NCBI GenBank assembly: GCA_030043815.1
Contig: JASHWX010000113.1
Location: 1-7,961, forward strand
Direction: 5' to 3'
Length of the DNA: 7,961 nucleotides
Origin: Candidatus Rhabdochlamydia sp.
Lineage (GTDB): Bacteria > Chlamydiota > Chlamydiia > Chlamydiales > Rhabdochlamydiaceae
Part shown: positions 5,226 through 7,961 of the stretch, piece by piece
Layout of the letters: each line of letters opens with the position of its first letter
How positions within the stretch are numbered: position 1 is the first letter of the stretch
Translations under genes and position numbers: made by a program
Notes under the pieces: generated by a model
The model's database searches: none
The model's input: the letters and a program-made list of their open reading frames with translations, nothing else
What the model was told of the DNA's origin: nothing

Positions 5226-6849
5226 AATTTACGCAAAAAAGCTCATCGATGCGCTGATCCAGCAAGGGGTCGATTACTTTTGCTGGGCGCCCGGATCGCG
5301 CTCTACGCCTTTTGCGCTTGCCCTTGCTTCCCATCCTCAAGCCCGTTGCATGATCCATTTTGATGAGCGGGGGCTTGGTTTCCATGCTGTGGGATACGCT
5401 AAGGCTGCGGGCAAAAGCGCATGTCTGATTGCAACATCGGGCACTGCTGTAGCCAACCTGATGCCTGCTGTCATCGAAGCGAGTAACGAGCGCGTTCCCC
5501 TCATCCTTCTCACCGCGGACCGCCCGCCCGAGCTGCGCGATTGCGGCGCCAATCAGACATGCGACCAGGTCAAAATGTTTGCTAACTTCGTTCGATGGCA
5601 GGTCGATCTGCCCTGTCCCGACGCGCGGATTTCAGAAAGATATCTATCCTCGACGATCAGCCATGCCGCCGCGATGGCCAAAGACGGACCTGTCCATATC
5701 AATTGCATGTTCCGGGAGCCTTTATATGCTCAAGAGCCTGTAGACGGCCGTTTGCAGCGGCATGTGCGTGTTGAACATCCGGTGCCCTCTCCTTCTCGAT
5801 CTGCCATCGAGCATTGGTCGAAGGAGCTCTCGAAAAAAAGGCGCGGCGCCATCCTCGCCGGCTCCTCGTCTCCTGCTAAGCCCGTCCTCGCCCTTGCCGA
5901 GCGCTTGAATTGGCCCGTCTTTCCCGACATCTTGTCTTCGCTGAGAATGAAACATCCATCGCTCATCACTCACTTTGATCCGATCCTCAAAGTAAAACCG
6001 ATGCCGGTCGATGCAATCATTCAATTCGGCGACCGGTTTGTTTCAAAGACATTGGGCAGGTGGCTAGAGCAGCAATCGCTCGATTTTTATTTGCATGTTT
6101 CTGAGCATTCCATGCGCCAGGACCCTTTTCACCATGTCACCCATCGCGTCCAGTCGTGCCCTCGCCTCTTCGTAGACGCCCTGCAAATAGAAACGCACAA
6201 CGACGACCAGCCGTGGGCAGAGTGGAATCAACTCTGCCGAGAAAAATTCTCCGAGCTCTTTACCGAACTCTCCGAGCCTGGATTGATGTGGGCACTTTCC
6301 TCGCTTATCCCAGAAGAATGGAACTTATTCTTGGGCAACAGCATGCCCGTGCGCGATGCCAATCAGTTCTTTCAAAGCAACTGCCGCATCTTCGGCAACC
6401 GGGGCGTCTCTGGCATCGACGGCAATATCGGCACCGCTGCCGGCATTGCGCAAGCGACGGGAAGGCCCACTTTTGCCGTCATCGGCGATCAGGCGTTTTT
6501 GCACGATCTCAATTCTCTAGCCCAGCTGGCTAAAATCTCCATTCCAGTCGCGATCTGCGTCGTCAATAATGGAGGCGGGGGGATCTTTTCATTCTTTCCG
6601 ATCTCAAACAGAAAAGAAGCTTTCGAAGAATATATCGCTGCCTCCCACAATCTGACCTTTGAGGCTGCAGCGGCCCTCTTCCGACTGCCTTATTTTCAAT
6701 CCTTGAGCGAATTCTTTACTAAGCCTCAGCCCTGCATCATCGAGATCACGACCGATAGGCAGGAAAATGTACGGCTCCACGAACACATCATCCGGGAAAT
6801 TGGACAATGCCTCAACTCACCTCTGGAGATCCCCGCCTTTCTCCATTGA
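5203..6849 (+). CDS. menD: SEPHCHC synthase MenD
   Basis: This thiamine-diphosphate enzyme decarboxylates 2-oxoglutarate and adds the resulting unit to isochorismate, giving SEPHCHC. The 548 residues compare with 556 in E. coli. The PYR domain shows APGSRSTP (29-36), the ThDP-activating glutamate E55 in HFDERG, TSGTA (78-82), and TADRPPELRDCGANQ (104-118). The PP domain carries GNSMPVRD (378-385), GNRGVSGIDG (398-407), and the Mg/ThDP motif GDQAFLHDLNSL (428-439) followed by NNGGGGIFSF (455-464). All residues I would expect for activity are present. The start is GTG, chosen because GGAG at 5192-5195 lies seven bases upstream and the N-terminus then matches the family length; it overlaps the end of menF by 23 bp. 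Similarity to acetolactate synthase folds is superfamily-wide, but the ISPGSRSTP-type motif is MenD-specific. Confidence 0.95.
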   Translation: MATDVQNEIYAKKLIDALIQQGVDYFCWAPGSRSTPFALALASHPQARCMIHFDERGLGFHAVGYAKAAGKSACLIATSGTAVANLMPAVIEASNERVPLILLTADRPPELRDCGANQTCDQVKMFANFVRWQVDLPCPDARISERYLSSTISHAAAMAKDGPVHINCMFREPLYAQEPVDGRLQRHVRVEHPVPSPSRSAIEHWSKELSKKRRGAILAGSSSPAKPVLALAERLNWPVFPDILSSLRMKHPSLITHFDPILKVKPMPVDAIIQFGDRFVSKTLGRWLEQQSLDFYLHVSEHSMRQDPFHHVTHRVQSCPRLFVDALQIETHNDDQPWAEWNQLCREKFSELFTELSEPGLMWALSSLIPEEWNLFLGNSMPVRDANQFFQSNCRIFGNRGVSGIDGNIGTAAGIAQATGRPTFAVIGDQAFLHDLNSLAQLAKISIPVAICVVNNGGGGIFSFFPISNRKEAFEEYIAASHNLTFEAAAALFRLPYFQSLSEFFTKPQPCIIEITTDRQENVRLHEHIIREIGQCLNSPLEIPAFLH

Positions 6850-7460
6850 TCTTCCTGCACGGCTTTTTGGGCAGCAAGGAAGACTGGATTGCGATGTTCC
6901 CTTTCTTCGATCGCCAATTTCATTGCATCGCCGTCGATTTGCCAACGGACAACCTTTTCCCAAAAAACGCGATTGCCGTCGGCTATTCGATGGGAGGAAG
7001 GATCGCTTTGCAAGCCCAAGAAAAATTCCGCGCTGTCGTCGCGATTTCAGCGCATCCTGGCCTGAAGACTCAAGAAGAGCGAGATTTAAGGGCAAAGATC
7101 GATGCCGCCTGGTGTGAAAAACTCCGCACCCTCCCCTTTTCACAATTTCTATCCGAGTGGTATGCACAGCCGATTTTTAAACAAGCGTTTCCCCGAAAAG
7201 AGCAAGATCCCGACAAGCTCGCCCGCATGCTAGAACAAATGAGCCTTGCCAAGCAGCCGCTCATCGACCAATTTCATCGCCCCACGCTATTCATCCACGG
7301 CGAAGAAGATTTGAAATATCGCGAGCTTTACGCTACACTACCTGACACTGTAACTGTACGCAGCGTTCCCAATTGCGGCCATGCGGTGCATTTGGAAAAT
7401 CCAGCTGCCTGCGCAGAACATATCGAGGAGTTCATATGCAAAGCATGCTTGAGACCGTGA
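6807..7460 (+). CDS. menH: SHCHC synthase MenH, compact alpha/beta hydrolase
   Basis: MenH removes pyruvate from SEPHCHC to give SHCHC. The 217-residue product has the alpha/beta-hydrolase oxyanion segment HGFLGS (18-23), nucleophile elbow GYSMGG (S61), acid D168 in GEEDLKY and H192 in GHAVHLENP. Aligned from memory with E. coli MenH (252 residues), the substrate arginines R90, R124 and R168 correspond to R65, R95 and R130, and W147 to W118 in SEWYAQPIF. The HPGL segment (83-86) is also kept. The protein is shorter in two places: between DLP (44-46) and VGYSMGG (58-64), where about 23 residues are missing, and before R130, where about nine are missing. The ATG overlaps menD by 43 bp with no strong ribosome site. 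Context and conserved residues make MenH much more likely than a generic hydrolase. Confidence 0.88.
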   Translation: MPQLTSGDPRLSPLIFLHGFLGSKEDWIAMFPFFDRQFHCIAVDLPTDNLFPKNAIAVGYSMGGRIALQAQEKFRAVVAISAHPGLKTQEERDLRAKIDAAWCEKLRTLPFSQFLSEWYAQPIFKQAFPRKEQDPDKLARMLEQMSLAKQPLIDQFHRPTLFIHGEEDLKYRELYATLPDTVTVRSVPNCGHAVHLENPAACAEHIEEFICKACLRP

Positions 7461-7961
7461 GTTGGACCGAGGCTGGCACATTTTACGACATCAAATACCA
7501 AAAATGGAATGGGATCGCCAAGATCACCATCAACCGCCCCCATGTCCGCAACGCCTTTCGCCCCCTTACTGTGAGCGAAATGATGGAAGCGTTGAACGAT
7601 GCCCGAGACGACCAGCGCATCGGCGTCATCATTTTGACAGGAGAAGGCAAAGAAGCATTTTGTTCGGGCGGCGATCAAAAGATCCGCGGGGAAGCCGGAT
7701 ACACGGACGACGAGGGCGTCCATCGATTAAATGTCCTCGATTTTCAAAGGCAGATCAGAAGCTGCCCCAAACCCGTCATCGCGATGGTCGCCGGCTATGC
7801 GATCGGCGGCGGCCACGTGCTCCATGTCGTCTGCGATTTGACGATCGCCGCAGATAATGCCATCTTTGGGCAAACAGGCCCGAAAGTGGGGTCTTTTGAT
7901 GGAGGATTCGGCTCTAGTTATCTCGCGCGGATCGTCGGTCAGAAAAAAGCCCGCGAGATTT
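7436..7961 (+). CDS. menB: 1,4-dihydroxy-2-naphthoyl-CoA synthase MenB, 3' end outside window
   Basis: MenB is a crotonase-fold enzyme that closes the second ring of the quinone by an intramolecular Claisen condensation of o-succinylbenzoyl-CoA. The first 175 residues are present, out of about 270-285 expected, and the frame is open to the window edge. Visible motifs are INRPHVRNAF (32-41), the oxyanion-hole segment SGGDQK (77-82) with IRGEAGY after it, AGYAIGGGH (119-127), and CDLTIAADNAIFGQTGPKVG (133-152) leading into SFDGGFGSSYLAR. The QTGPK sequence (146-150) marks a type I, bicarbonate-dependent MenB; type II enzymes have aspartate at this glycine. GAGGAG at 7425-7430, five bases before the ATG, supports the start, which overlaps menH by 25 bp. 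The next ATG, three codons later, is a less well-placed alternative. Confidence 0.95.
   Translation, partial: MQSMLETVSWTEAGTFYDIKYQKWNGIAKITINRPHVRNAFRPLTVSEMMEALNDARDDQRIGVIILTGEGKEAFCSGGDQKIRGEAGYTDDEGVHRLNVLDFQRQIRSCPKPVIAMVAGYAIGGGHVLHVVCDLTIAADNAIFGQTGPKVGSFDGGFGSSYLARIVGQKKAREI

Noticed and set aside
7462..7857. Plus-strand open frame of 131 codons with many basic residues
   Set aside because: It lies in another frame over menB, whose own translation matches the family closely to the window edge.

Overview
The window carries the 3' end of a transaldolase gene, two tandem small membrane-protein genes, a two-gene ABC exporter on the minus strand, and the first five genes of a classical (o-succinylbenzoate) menaquinone operon that runs off the right edge. 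The identities rest on protein motifs read directly from the translations. The host is a Gram-negative-type bacterium with roughly balanced base composition. The transaldolase tail, the glycine-rich two-hairpin membrane proteins and the weak or absent Shine-Dalgarno sites at some starts would fit an environmental Chlamydiota lineage (Waddlia/Simkania-like). That is an inference of low to moderate confidence, and nothing in the window proves it.

Layout. 1-243: transaldolase C-terminus (+). 244-300: short spacer with a plausible sigma-70 promoter. 301-738 and 756-1190: two paralogous membrane proteins of 145 and 144 residues (+), 17 bp apart. 1191-1334: a convergent intergenic region packed with four perfect hairpins, at least one of which looks like an intrinsic terminator. 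1335-2117 and 2114-3055: ABC-2 permease and its ATPase (-), joined by an ATGA overlap, with the ATPase gene first. 3056-3259: a divergent promoter region holding five tandem copies of an 8-bp unit inside a 26-bp perfect inverted repeat. 3260-7961: menG, menF, menD, menH and menB (+), the last one cut by the window end.

How the genes work together. MenF isomerises chorismate to isochorismate. MenD adds a succinyl-semialdehyde unit from 2-oxoglutarate to give SEPHCHC. MenH eliminates pyruvate to give SHCHC. MenB, acting after MenC and MenE (not in this window), closes the naphthoquinone ring. MenG performs the last step, methylation of demethylmenaquinone. All four junctions in this operon overlap, by 14 to 43 bp, which points to one transcript with translational coupling. 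menC, menE and menA are expected downstream or elsewhere.

I did not find an unmistakably new system. The most unusual parts are the hairpin cluster at 1192-1328, the repeat-expanded inverted repeat at 3104-3218, the tandem membrane-protein pair, and a MenH that is clearly shortened but keeps every active-site residue I could check.
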